From Paraglaciecola psychrophila 170 (GTDB lineage Bacteria; Pseudomonadota; Gammaproteobacteria; Enterobacterales; Alteromonadaceae), in assembly GCF_000347635.1 (NCBI RefSeq), contig NC_020514.1, positions 2,852,001-2,916,000 on the forward strand: a stretch of 64,000 nt of DNA, read 5' to 3'. Numbering within the stretch: the first letter of the stretch is position 1; each line of letters starts with the position of its first letter. Below are positions 27,641 to 36,921 of the stretch, in pieces. Under the pieces are notes generated by a model. That model was given only the letters and a program-made list of their open reading frames with translations. It did not search any database and was not told the DNA's origin. The position numbers and the translations under genes are program-made.

Positions 27641-28159
27641 AAGTACTTAAATTGAAAGAGTATAATTAATACACCAATAGAATCGCACTATATTTAAGTA
27701 GACTCAAGGTCATCAAGTCACTTCATGGCTGGCTGAATATATACCATTTCCGTTGGGAACTATCTCGATGCAGTTTCATTTGTTAAGAATATGACTATAG
27801 AAAACATCCAATTTTTAATCTAAATCGATAGTTAAACGAACAATCATGTCTTAAAGATATTATTAATCACCTTGAGGCAGAATTAGTTATTTTAAATATC
27901 TGCTAGTTGAATACAGCTGAGATAGCGTTTATCTTCACTACAATTAATGATTTAAAATTTTACGGACGAAAAACGGCAATATTTTATATTTTATATTTTA
28001 TATTTTATATTTTATATTTTATATTTTATATTTTTAGGAAAAAAATCATCTCATCCGCCATATTAATAATAAGAATTATTTCGTTTCATTTACTCAATTT
28101 TATTAGCCTACATGTAATGACTGAAAAAATTGGTGATTGCTGCAGATTTTTAGTATCCG
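27641..28159. other. AT-rich non-coding stretch with a heptanucleotide tandem repeat
   Basis: No intact gene is seen. A tandem repeat occupies 27981-28029. The part after 28030 may contain the eroded start of the solute-binding pseudogene that follows, but its beginning cannot be fixed. Confidence 0.5.
27981..28029. repeat. tandem repeat, 7 copies of ATTTTAT
   Basis: Seven perfect consecutive copies of the 7-base unit ATTTTAT, followed by a partial eighth (ATTTTTA). Spacing is too short and regular for a CRISPR array. Such a microsatellite-like tract is prone to slippage. Confidence 0.95.
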
Positions 28160-28733
28160 GTAAATTGTTCTGAGACTGCTGATAAACTTGGTTATATGAT
28201 TGAAAATAAACGGCACATATTTAATCAAAAAGGTATTGAAACTAAACATATAATAATGTCATGGGCAAGGTCAATTATTGAAGCTGAAAAAGGGCATATT
28301 AATACTGTGGTGGGAGCACTTTAAAATGATGCGCCAGACTTCATTTACCCTAACAGATAGTTAGGTTTGATCAGCAGTTCTTTTTTCACTACAAGTAATA
28401 AAACTTGGCAATACCTGGGCACTGGTTCTATTAATAACATCCGATTAGGCGTTATTAAAGCTTATGATTACGGTGAACCACTCAATCAATATATTCAGTT
28501 AAATATTAACAATGATCGTTTACAGATATTAACTGGTGAAGACGATGTGTTATCACGAGCAGTCAATATGATGGTAGCTGATAGAATAGATAAAAGCTTA
28601 CATTGCTTTTTCGCCAAACGATAAAAATTCAATAGATTATGCAAAAATCCTCTCTGATGGTATTTTGGATATGAGAAGTAATGGTGATTTAGAAAAATTG
28701 CTGTTTAAATGTGGTTTACATGATTGGCAATGA
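28160..28733 (+). pseudogene. broken family-3 extracellular solute-binding protein
   Basis: Pieces in several frames line up with the SBP_bac_3 fold. HIIMSWARSIIEAEKGHINTVV matches the PWARAxxxVxxG region, then NDAPDFIYPN, then FFTTSNKTWQYLGTGSINN and IRLGVIKAYDYGEPLNQYI (the end of the first lobe), then DDVLSRAVNMMVADRID. After another shift come AYIAFSPNDKNSIDYAKILS and LLFKCGLHDWQ with a TGA at 28731. Internal stops and at least two frame changes make it non-functional. The same type of protein binds amino acids or other small solutes. The 5' end is not defined; the left boundary is approximate. Confidence 0.8.
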
Positions 28734-28844
28734 CATGTTTCTTAATTCACACCCCCCCACTTTTGCAGGTAATCTATCGTTTAAATGGTTGCCACCTAAT
28801 TAATTTTTAACACGTTACACTAAACTCAATTTTAAGGATAACCT

Positions 28845-29285
28845 ATGTATTTTGAAGATTATTATCCGGGTCAAACATCTCAGTTTGGCGCTTATCGCGT
28901 AACTGAAAGCGAAATAATAGAGTTTGCTAGTAAATATGATCCCCAGTATTTTCACTTAGATGATGAGGCGGCTAAAGACTCTCTTTTTGGCGGGTTATGT
29001 GCCAGCGGTTGGCATACTTCAGCCATGTTCATGCGTATGCTTATTGACAATTTACCTGAAGAGCATGGTTCTCTTGGTTCACCTGGGATTAATAATCTCA
29101 AGTGGTTAAAACCTGTGTACCCCGGGTATATCCTAAGTGTAAAAAGTTGTGTGAGTCAGTGTAGATTGTCTAAGAGCAAACCTGGTGTGGGTTTAATATG
29201 TGTGAATTATGAGATTATAAACCAGCATGACGCATCAGTCATGACATTAGAATCAAATGCTTTTTTCAGGTGCAGAGGCACCTAG
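28845..29285 (+). CDS. MaoC-like (R)-hydratase/dehydratase family protein
   Basis: 146-residue single hot-dog protein of the MaoC group. The hydratase-2 signature region is FASKYDPQYFHLDDEAAKDS followed by FGGLCASGWHTSAMFMRM, with Asp and His of the catalytic dyad in the DPQYFH part. AAGGATAA upstream of the ATG serves as ribosome binding site. Such proteins hydrate enoyl-CoA or act on related acyl thioesters. It stands alone between two decayed areas, and no partner is obvious. Confidence 0.88.
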   Translation: MYFEDYYPGQTSQFGAYRVTESEIIEFASKYDPQYFHLDDEAAKDSLFGGLCASGWHTSAMFMRMLIDNLPEEHGSLGSPGINNLKWLKPVYPGYILSVKSCVSQCRLSKSKPGVGLICVNYEIINQHDASVMTLESNAFFRCRGT

Positions 29286-29464
29286 GCTCGGCGGTGGCAA
29301 AGACTCCATTCTGTGTAATAAGACTACGATTAATTTAGAGTTTTATAATTATTGAATTGGTCCGATAAAAGAGCTAGCTCAAACACTAGGTAAATATTGA
29401 ATTTCTCAAATTGATAAGGTGTTTGCTGCTAGTTATGTACTAAAATTCACCCTTGAGGCAATGA

Positions 29465-30688
29465 TCAGTATATAGCCGTCACTCTATGTTCTGCCCAGAT
29501 CAAAGCGTCTTTAAATAAACCACAAGATTGCTCAGGGTCTACATTTATTTGTTGGCAAAAAAGCTTAACATTCTCCCAATTTCCCTTTTCAAATAATTCA
29601 CATAACTTCAAAAAATTTGCAGATTCTCCTTTACGATTAATTATCGCGTCTTTCATATCTTGGTGTAGTGGTAACTTATCCATAAGCTCTTGTATATCGC
29701 CATCTACCATGGCATCGATTAAAGACAATAATCCAATTAAAAATGCGGATGGTTGGGAGTTAATAGGTAAAGTTGCATTTACCATTAACTCACAAAAACG
29801 CCCTCTAGATAGAGCCATGATAGTCAACGCTTTTGGTTTACCTATTGAAAATTGAGCAGTAAACAACAAACTAATAAAACGTTTTAACTCTACGATTCCT
29901 AATACTATTATGGCTTGCTTTATAGTTTGTATGGCAGCGTCCCGCTTAAATATGGGTGATTGCACATAACGAAGTAGCTTAAAAGACAGGTTAATATCAT
30001 CTTCAAATATAGCAGTAATATTTTTAAAATCTAATTCAGCTTTATTGATTTCGGACCACAAGTTAACTACTGCGATTTGGGAAGGATTAAAAGCAACCGT
30101 TTTAATGATTTCAGGGCGACTAAAAAAATAGCCTTGATAATATTCACAGCCAATAGTTATTGCATGTTGAAATTCAGCGTAAGTTTCTATTTTTTCAGCT
30201 AATAACTTAATATGAGGAAAAGGTTTTAACGCAGTTATGATTTCTTGGAACTGTTGTTCCGATGTAAGCGAATAATCAAGTTTTATGATATCCACATATG
30301 GAAAGAAGTGTCTCCAAGTTGAGTCATGCTCGTAATCATCTAACGCAATAGAATAGCCCTTATCTTTTAAATCAATACAAGCCGCAAGCAGCTTTTTACC
30401 CGGTTTGGCCGTTTCGAGAATCTCAACCACAATTTTCTCTTTGTTCAATAATAAAGGATAGCCATTTATTATCGAATCATGAGTAAAGTTAATAAAAGCA
30501 AGTGAGCCTTGAGTCAAACTTTCCAAACCTAAATTAAACTCTAAGCCCTCAATAATTTTAGCCGTCGCTACATCTTCATTTATATTTTTTGGAAAGATAT
30601 TATCTAGACTGTCGCGAAGTAATAATTCATAAGCAAATAATTTTTTAGCTCTATCTAAAATAGGCTGGCGTGCCACATAAAAGCTCAA
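29465..30688 (-). CDS. EAL-HDOD signalling protein (YuxH type)
   Basis: 407 residues. The N-terminal half is an EAL-like domain (FYVARQPILDRAKKLFAYELLLR start; LDDYEHDSTWRHFFPYVDIIKLDY core) in which the catalytic EAL tripeptide itself is degenerate. The C-terminal half is an HDOD domain (about residues 195-390: FKLLRYVQSPIF, IKQAIIVLGIVELKRFISLL). Proteins with this pair usually act as c-di-GMP-linked or stress signalling scaffolds rather than phosphodiesterases. It is monocistronic, facing away from the purine genes. Confidence 0.9.
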   Translation of the reverse strand: MSFYVARQPILDRAKKLFAYELLLRDSLDNIFPKNINEDVATAKIIEGLEFNLGLESLTQGSLAFINFTHDSIINGYPLLLNKEKIVVEILETAKPGKKLLAACIDLKDKGYSIALDDYEHDSTWRHFFPYVDIIKLDYSLTSEQQFQEIITALKPFPHIKLLAEKIETYAEFQHAITIGCEYYQGYFFSRPEIIKTVAFNPSQIAVVNLWSEINKAELDFKNITAIFEDDINLSFKLLRYVQSPIFKRDAAIQTIKQAIIVLGIVELKRFISLLFTAQFSIGKPKALTIMALSRGRFCELMVNATLPINSQPSAFLIGLLSLIDAMVDGDIQELMDKLPLHQDMKDAIINRKGESANFLKLCELFEKGNWENVKLFCQQINVDPEQSCGLFKDALIWAEHRVTAIY

Positions 30689-31187
30689 ATTATAATTCCT
30701 TTGTTTTTACAGATAACATGAGCCTTTTCTTACCCTCAAAATAGATGACGAATAATGATGAGATTGATATTAAATTTAATATCGTCTTAAATTAGTAAAT
30801 CTACTGAATTACCTAACCGAATACTACTACTTACAGATTGACTCAAACAAGTTTGAATCAATCTGGTCTCACAAAACTGAGACAGCGTTACATGTATATT
30901 AAACAATATTGGAGACTTAATAAATCGCGTATTTATCACATATAGAACATTGTCGGCTGCATAACATTCACTCGCCAATATGTCTGAACATTCAATGCAT
31001 CACATTGGACTAAATTAACGTTATTAATTACGTCATTAAAAATAATATTACCATAATAACAAACCATTTACATTTTAGTAACATGCATTTCAATTCTAAT
31101 ATTTAAAATACATTTACCGTTGCATTTATCTGTATTCTTTTGAATATGATGTAGTAAAAGTCTTTTATGTTCACACTGACATCAAGA
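30689..31187. other. intergenic region without a supported feature
   Basis: About 500 AT-rich bases between the EAL-HDOD gene (its promoter side) and the puuE stop. No gene, strong hairpin or RutR-like site was seen. Confidence 0.5.
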
Positions 31188-32090
31188 TTACGCGGGGAAA
31201 TGTTCCATCCAATGCAAAGCTATCTGCTCTCTGGTGCAGTACCACACCCTATCATGGCTGTGCACATATTCAATAAATCGTTGCAGAGCAGCCATGCGCG
31301 CTGGGCGTCCAATAATGCGACAATGTAATCCAATTGATAACATTTTGGGTGCGGTTTCACCTTCTGCATACAGTACATCAAAGGCATCTTTTAGGTACTG
31401 ATAAAACTGTTCGCCACTGTTAAAACCTTGAGGTGATACAAAGCGCATATCGTTGGTATCAAGTGTATAAGGTACCATTAGTAAAGGTTTAGCGTATTGG
31501 GTATCGTAATACGGTAAGTCATCTGCATAAGAGTCAGCACAGTATAAAATGTCATCTCTATCAGCTATTAACTTCAGGGTGTTAGGACTTGTTCTCCCCG
31601 TATACCAGCCTTTGGGTTTACTGCCAGTGATTGCTTGATGTAACTGCACGGCCGCATTGATCATTTTCTTTTCTTGAATTTCTGGCATATCTTGATAATG
31701 GATCCAGCGCATAGAGTGACTCGCTATCTCCCAGTTTGCTTCTTTCATAGCCGCGACTGCTTCTGGATTGCGTTGCAGTGCCATCGTCACACCAAATACT
31801 GTAATGGGTAAATTGTAACGCACAAACAAATTATATAGACGCCAAAATCCAGCACGGCTGCCATATTCATACATAGACTCCATGCTTAGATGTCTGTCTT
31901 TATAAGCTTGCGCTCCGATGATCTCAGATAAAAACACTTCAGACTGTTCATCACCATGCAGCACACAGTTTTCAGCACCTTCTTCATAATTAAGTACAAA
32001 TTGCACCGCTATCTTGGCTTGATTAGGCCATTTTGGATGAGGGGGATGTTGGCCATAACCGATTAAATCTCTTGGATATGCATGTTTCAT
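31188..32090 (-). CDS. puuE: allantoinase PuuE (polysaccharide deacetylase fold)
   Basis: Cofactor-independent allantoinase of the NodB/polysaccharide deacetylase fold, about 300 residues. It shows YPRDLIGYGQHPPHPKWPN at the N-terminus, FVLNYEEGAEN, SMYEYGSRAGFWRL, WEIASHSMRWIHYQD and LSIGLHCRIIGRPARM, all characteristic of PuuE. It opens allantoin to allantoate. I start at the ATG at 32090, with AAGG upstream; the frame extends six codons further to a TTG. It is directly downstream of, and probably co-transcribed with, the RutR-like regulator gene. Confidence 0.92.
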   Translation of the reverse strand: MKHAYPRDLIGYGQHPPHPKWPNQAKIAVQFVLNYEEGAENCVLHGDEQSEVFLSEIIGAQAYKDRHLSMESMYEYGSRAGFWRLYNLFVRYNLPITVFGVTMALQRNPEAVAAMKEANWEIASHSMRWIHYQDMPEIQEKKMINAAVQLHQAITGSKPKGWYTGRTSPNTLKLIADRDDILYCADSYADDLPYYDTQYAKPLLMVPYTLDTNDMRFVSPQGFNSGEQFYQYLKDAFDVLYAEGETAPKMLSIGLHCRIIGRPARMAALQRFIEYVHSHDRVWYCTREQIALHWMEHFPA

Positions 32091-32100
32091 GGGAGGAACC

Positions 32101-32745
32101 TTATTCAAATTCTGTGGGAACAGATAAACCGCAGCCGGTTAATATTAATTTCACCAAATTATTTGTAGCTTCGGAAAAATCAGTTTGAGTCATGGGTTTG
32201 CCTCTGAGTTCATTAATTTGTATAGAAAAGTCAGCATAATGTTGTGATGTAGCCCAAATATTGAATAACAAATAATGAGGGTCTGTTGCCACTAACTTGC
32301 CTTGGTCAATCCATTGTTTGATAACATCCACGCGGCCCGCCATCCAAGATGCATGTTGGTCTTTGAAAAATTTGTTTAAATTAGGTGCACCATTGATAAT
32401 TTCTAGTGCAAACATTTTAGATGCATCTGGTCTACAACGAGATATTTCCATTTTATCTGCAATATAATGAGCTAAAACTTCAGCGGGATCGTCGCCCACC
32501 GTTGCTTCATCAAAGCGGCTGTTCCATAAACGAAGAATATCTTCCAACAACGCTAAGTACAGTGACTCTTTGGATTTAAAATAATAAAGCACGTTAGTTT
32601 TGGGAAGTTCAGCTCTGTCAGCTATTTGCTGAACTCGTGCACCTTTAAAACCGTGTAAAGCAAACTCCTTTTCTGCAGCATTTAATATTTTACTGCGATT
32701 AAGCTCTCCAATGCTAGTTTCTTTATAATTTTTACTTGCACACAT
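32101..32745 (-). CDS. RutR-like TetR-family regulator
   Basis: 214-residue TetR protein. The N-terminal helix-turn-helix is ILNAAEKEFALHGFKGARVQQIADRAELPKTNVLYYF. The body follows E. coli RutR closely: YIADKMEISRCRPDASKMFALEIINGAP, then DPHYLLFNIWATSQHYADF, where RutR binds uracil or thymine. E. coli RutR controls pyrimidine and some purine genes through TTGACCAnnTGGTCAA. Here the gene lies with puuE, opposite the xdh operon, and similar sites precede several purine genes, so it is likely the local purine regulator. The ligand (uracil, a purine or an intermediate) is unknown. Confidence 0.9.
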   Translation of the reverse strand: MCASKNYKETSIGELNRSKILNAAEKEFALHGFKGARVQQIADRAELPKTNVLYYFKSKESLYLALLEDILRLWNSRFDEATVGDDPAEVLAHYIADKMEISRCRPDASKMFALEIINGAPNLNKFFKDQHASWMAGRVDVIKQWIDQGKLVATDPHYLLFNIWATSQHYADFSIQINELRGKPMTQTDFSEATNNLVKLILTGCGLSVPTEFE

Positions 32746-32892
32746 TTAATATTTAATTTCCATTTGTATAAATCTTTAGGGGCTTTGTTTAACCCTATAA
32801 AAATATCACCCAATGTATGGGATTGCCAGAATCATAAAGTGGTTACATATAAATTACCACCGCTGTAATAACCGGCATTTTAATTGCTTATC

Positions 32893-32934
32893 GCCTGATA
32901 GTTAATACTAAGTACTTAGTATTAACTATCAGGC
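32893..32934. repeat. 42-bp perfect palindrome
   Basis: The left half begins GCCTGATAGTTAATAC and ends AAGT at 32913; the right half (32914-32934) is its exact reverse complement with no loop. Symmetry stops at 32892/32935. A 21-bp half-site is longer than any ordinary operator. It may bind one or two regulator dimers, extrude as a cruciform, or fold in RNA. Confidence 0.95.
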
Positions 32935-33023
32935 AGCTCTCAAAACCATATTAATTATTAAGGCAGATGACTCTAAGCAAAAACGTCTATATTAGGCTTC
33001 ATTTTGCTTAAAACACACAAAAG

Positions 33024-33039
33024 CTGACCATTTAGTCTA
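33024..33039. promoter_or_regulatory. RutR-type operator-like site 3 (upstream of xdhA)
   Basis: Top strand reads CTGACCATTTAGTCTA, sharing TGACCAnnTAGTC with sites 1 and 2. It lies 69 bases before the xdhA ATG, in promoter position for repression. Confidence 0.65.
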
Positions 33040-33107
33040 GTATTTATTGTATTTAACATCACTAGTCGGGATAATATCATTATTAGACCTCGCTTATGGA
33101 GCGCCAC

Positions 33108-34586
33108 ATGATCAGCTTTTTGCTTAACAACGACATAGCTAACATAGATCAAGCCAGAGCTGACTTGACTTTGCTTGAATATTTGCGTGAACAAAAAAAC
33201 TTAACCGGTACTAAAGAAGGCTGCGCATCAGGCGATTGTGGCGCCTGTACAGTGGTGTTAGCTGAAGTAATAGGACACGACGGCACAACACGGAACAACC
33301 TTGAATATAGAGCCATTAATAGTTGTGTGACATTTTTATCGGCATTACATGGCAAACAACTTATCACTGTAGAGCATTTACCAGACGGCAAAAATTTACA
33401 TCCTGTGCAGCAAAGTATGGTTGAGTATCATGGCTCCCAATGTGGCTTCTGTACTCCAGGCTTTATTATGTCGATGTTTGCTTTGTACCAACAAGCACAA
33501 CAACCTGATAGAGAGGCCGTTATCCAAGCATTGTCTGGTAATCTATGTCGCTGTACCGGTTATCGCCCCATTATTGATGCAACGTTAAGTGTTTGCCAAA
33601 ATAAACAAGCGGATAAGTTTAAACAAATAGAAACTCAAACCGTTGGACGTCTAAATGCTATCAATAAACAACTTATCAGCACAGACAATTTATTAGTACC
33701 CACTTCAAGACAAGAATTAGCTGCGGCCAAAGCTAAATATCCAGATGCTAATGTGTTTGCAGGAAGTACTGACTTAGCCTTACAGGTCACTCAACAGTTA
33801 AAAACCTTTGATAAACTTATCGCTTTATGTGCGATGCCAGACTTAAACATACTGGTTGAACAAGAGGAGGGATTATTAATCGGTGCTGCCCTACCCTTTG
33901 GTAAAATTGAGTCGAGCTTACTCAAATATTTTCCGCAATTATCCGAGCTATTATGGCGTTTTGCAGCCACACCGATTCGTAATCAAGCCAGCCTAGGTGG
34001 TAATGTCGCCAATGGTTCTCCAATTGGAGATATGCCACCTGCATTGTTAGCGCTTAATGCTGTCATACATGTCGATAACGGCACACACAAAAGAAAAATA
34101 GCGGCAAGTGAATTCTTTTTGGATTACCGCAAGACAGCGTTAGAGACATCTGACTGGATAGAAGCAATTTTTATTCCCTTCACTCATCACCGAAGCTTAG
34201 TACGCGCCTATAAAGTATCTAAACGTTATGAAGATGATATTTCAGCAGTATGTGCAGTGTTCAATTTGCAAGTCATCGATGGAAAGATACACAGCATCTA
34301 CTCTGGGTTTGGTGGTGTAGCTGCTATACCGGCAACTGTAATAGAGCTTAACACTCAGCTTGAAGGTAAAACTTGGTCCAGTAACAAGACCTTTGAGATT
34401 GGTAAAGAAATACTCAAACAAGCATTTACCCCTTTAGATGATGTGCGTGCTAGCAAAACGTATAGGGTTAGTATGTTGACAAATCTGTGGAAACGTTTCT
34501 GGTTAGAAACAAACCAAAGTACCCAAAAAATTGCAACCCGTGTGGTACATGTATCTTCTTCAAATGAGGCGTCACGTGATGCGTAA
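33108..34586 (+). CDS. xdhA: xanthine dehydrogenase small subunit (FeS/FAD)
   Basis: 492-residue subunit. The plant-type 2Fe-2S site is CASGDCGACTVVL, the second 2Fe-2S domain has CGFCTPGF and GNLCRCTGYRP, and the C-terminal half is the FAD domain with VFAGSTDLAL and ATPIRNQASLGGNVANGSPIGD. With XdhB it oxidises hypoxanthine and xanthine to urate. I use the ATG at 33108 (MISFLLNND), which has GGAG about 7 bases upstream; an ATG four codons earlier is possible. First gene of an operon running to puuD, with an 8-base overlap into xdhB. Confidence 0.95.
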   Translation: MISFLLNNDIANIDQARADLTLLEYLREQKNLTGTKEGCASGDCGACTVVLAEVIGHDGTTRNNLEYRAINSCVTFLSALHGKQLITVEHLPDGKNLHPVQQSMVEYHGSQCGFCTPGFIMSMFALYQQAQQPDREAVIQALSGNLCRCTGYRPIIDATLSVCQNKQADKFKQIETQTVGRLNAINKQLISTDNLLVPTSRQELAAAKAKYPDANVFAGSTDLALQVTQQLKTFDKLIALCAMPDLNILVEQEEGLLIGAALPFGKIESSLLKYFPQLSELLWRFAATPIRNQASLGGNVANGSPIGDMPPALLALNAVIHVDNGTHKRKIAASEFFLDYRKTALETSDWIEAIFIPFTHHRSLVRAYKVSKRYEDDISAVCAVFNLQVIDGKIHSIYSGFGGVAAIPATVIELNTQLEGKTWSSNKTFEIGKEILKQAFTPLDDVRASKTYRVSMLTNLWKRFWLETNQSTQKIATRVVHVSSSNEASRDA

Positions 34587-36921
34587 ACTTATTGAGCAAC
34601 CTACATTTGATGCCACACCTCAAGGTGCAGCAGGTAAATCACACAAACATGAAAGTGCAGAGCGACAGGTCAGTGGCCAAGCTCGTTACATTGATGATAT
34701 GCCAGAGGCTGCAAATATCCATCACGTTGCTGTGGGCGTTAGCTCGGTCACTACTGGTACAATTACATCCATAGACTTGTCACTGGTGAAGGCTAGTGAA
34801 GGCGTAATAGACGTAATAACGGTTGATGATATACCTGGTCATAAAGATATAGGTCCCGTTTTTCCGGGAGACCCATTATTAGCGGGTACAGAAATTTTAT
34901 ATCACAGCCAGCCAATATTTGCGGTATTAGCGACCAGCGTTAACTTAGCTCGCCGAGCTTCATTAAAAGCAAACATTGTGATATCTCCCACCGAAGCGTG
35001 TTTGACCGTTAATCAGGCCAAACAACGAGAAAATTTTGTGCGTCCCCCACACTTTATGCGCCGTGGGGATTTTCAAACAAGTTACGCCCAAAGCCCGATC
35101 CGTATTGAGGGTGAAATGATTATCGGTGGTCAAGAGCACATGTATCTTGAAGGCCAGGTATCTATGGCCATACCCGAAGAAGAAGACCGAATGTTAGTCT
35201 ACTCTTCTAGCCAGCATCCCAGTGAAGTACAAAAGTTAATTGCTGAAGTATTAGATATCAAACTTCACAAAGTAGTAGTTGATATGCGTCGCATGGGCGG
35301 TGGTTTTGGCGGTAAAGAAACACAAGCAGCACAATGGGCTTGCTTAGCAGCAGTATTTGCTAACCGTAACAAAGTAGCAGTCAAACTTCGATTGCCACGT
35401 ATGTTAGATATGATGGCAACGGGTAAAAGGCATCCATTCGAAAATAAATTTAAAGTAGCCACTGATAATAAAGGGCTAATACAAGCAACCCATATAGAAA
35501 TTAACGGTAATTGTGGTCACTCTCCCGATTTGTCGGATGCCATAGTAGACCGGGCAATGTTCCATGCAGATAATGGCTATTTTCTGGCTGATTGTTATGT
35601 AGAAGGCCATAGGTGTCGAACTAATCAAGTATCGCATACTGCCTATCGCGGATTTGGTGGCCCTCAGGGCATGATTGTCGCCGAAGCTATGATGGATGCG
35701 ATTGCCCGTAAGTTGGGTAAAGACCCCTTAGATATCCGTAAACTCAATTTGTATGGCAAAGACACTCGAAATACCACTCAATATGGTATGCAGGTAGAAC
35801 ACAATTTATTAGCTGACCTTATTGATAAGCTTGAAGCATCATGCGATTACCAACTGCGCCGCAAACAAATTACAGAGTTCAACAAAGACAGCCCAATCAT
35901 CAAAAAAGGCTTGGCCTTAACCCCAGTAAAATTCGGAATCTCATTCACTGCCAAACATCTTAATCAGGCTGGCGCGTTACTGCATATTTATACTGACGGT
36001 AGTATGCAAATCAACCATGGTGGCACCGAGATGGGCCAAGGGTTACATACCAAAATTGGACAGATAGTAGCGAATGAGTTTGGGGTGCCCTTGTCTCATG
36101 TTGAAATCACTTCGACTCGAACCGATAAAGTCCCAAACACATCACCAACAGCGGCTTCAAGCGGTACAGACTTAAACGGAAAAGCGGCGCAAAATGCCTG
36201 TTTGATCATCAAACAGAGACTGGCTAAGTTTTATGCTGAGCAGGTCAAAGGCAACCCCGAACAGGTTATCTTTTGCGAACAATCCGTAGTCTTAAATGAA
36301 CATACTATTGCTTTTACTGAATTAATCCAGCAAGCCTATATTGGCCGCGTATCACTTTCAGCATCAGGTTTTTACAAAACCCCCAAGCTTGAATATGACC
36401 GTTCTACAGGCAACGGTAGACCCTTCTTCTATTTTGCATACGGAGCAAGTTGTTCTGAAGTATCTATTGATACTTTAACGGGTGAATACAAAGTTGACCG
36501 TGTAGATATACTCCATGATGTGGGCAAAAGCCTGAACCCTGCCATTGATATAGGTCAAATCGAAGGTGGTTTTATCCAAGGTATGGGCTGGTTAACCACT
36601 GAAGAATTGTTGTGGGACACTAGCGGTAAACTTATTAGCAACAACCCTGCGACCTATAAAATCCCAGCAATTGGTGATACCCCAGAAATTTTTAATGTCG
36701 ACTTATATCCTAGAGCAAACGACGAAGACAGTATCTACCATTCTAAAGCGGTAGGCGAACCACCATTTATGCTCGCCAATTCGGTTTGGTGTGCATTAAA
36801 AGACGCGATATCCAGTATTACTAACTATCAAACTGATCCAGTGTTACATCCACCTGCCACACCAGAAAAAGTCTATAACGCAGTTGAACAAGCCCAAGCT
36901 TGGCTGGAGAAACAAATATGA
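34579..36921 (+). CDS. xdhB: xanthine dehydrogenase large (molybdenum-binding) subunit
   Basis: About 780 residues from the ATG at 34579 (MRKLIEQPTF), which overlaps the xdhA stop as ATGCGTAA. Molybdopterin-site motifs include GGQEHMYLEGQ, RRMGGGFGGKETQAAQWA, RTNQVSHTAYRGFGGPQGM, GGTEMGQGLHTK, and the late KAVGEPPFML with the catalytic Glu. It hydroxylates the purine ring at Mo-molybdopterin; electrons pass to the FeS and FAD centres of XdhA. The cofactor comes from the moa operon of this window, and XdhC follows immediately. Confidence 0.95.
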   Translation: MRKLIEQPTFDATPQGAAGKSHKHESAERQVSGQARYIDDMPEAANIHHVAVGVSSVTTGTITSIDLSLVKASEGVIDVITVDDIPGHKDIGPVFPGDPLLAGTEILYHSQPIFAVLATSVNLARRASLKANIVISPTEACLTVNQAKQRENFVRPPHFMRRGDFQTSYAQSPIRIEGEMIIGGQEHMYLEGQVSMAIPEEEDRMLVYSSSQHPSEVQKLIAEVLDIKLHKVVVDMRRMGGGFGGKETQAAQWACLAAVFANRNKVAVKLRLPRMLDMMATGKRHPFENKFKVATDNKGLIQATHIEINGNCGHSPDLSDAIVDRAMFHADNGYFLADCYVEGHRCRTNQVSHTAYRGFGGPQGMIVAEAMMDAIARKLGKDPLDIRKLNLYGKDTRNTTQYGMQVEHNLLADLIDKLEASCDYQLRRKQITEFNKDSPIIKKGLALTPVKFGISFTAKHLNQAGALLHIYTDGSMQINHGGTEMGQGLHTKIGQIVANEFGVPLSHVEITSTRTDKVPNTSPTAASSGTDLNGKAAQNACLIIKQRLAKFYAEQVKGNPEQVIFCEQSVVLNEHTIAFTELIQQAYIGRVSLSASGFYKTPKLEYDRSTGNGRPFFYFAYGASCSEVSIDTLTGEYKVDRVDILHDVGKSLNPAIDIGQIEGGFIQGMGWLTTEELLWDTSGKLISNNPATYKIPAIGDTPEIFNVDLYPRANDEDSIYHSKAVGEPPFMLANSVWCALKDAISSITNYQTDPVLHPPATPEKVYNAVEQAQAWLEKQI

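Larger units (their letters stand above)
32746..33107. other. divergent promoter region of rutR-like/puuE and the xdh operon
   Basis: Contains a 42-bp perfect palindrome (32893-32934) and a RutR-like site (33024-33039). Both are positioned to control the xdh operon and possibly the regulator itself. Confidence 0.7.

Noticed and set aside
27981..28029. Possible CRISPR-like array
   Set aside because: Units of 7 bases are contiguous with no spacers; it is a simple tandem repeat, with no cas genes.
29286..29464. Possible gene remnant reading KELAQTLGKY and KVFAASYVLKFTLEAMI
   Set aside because: Too short and interrupted by stops; no family recognised.
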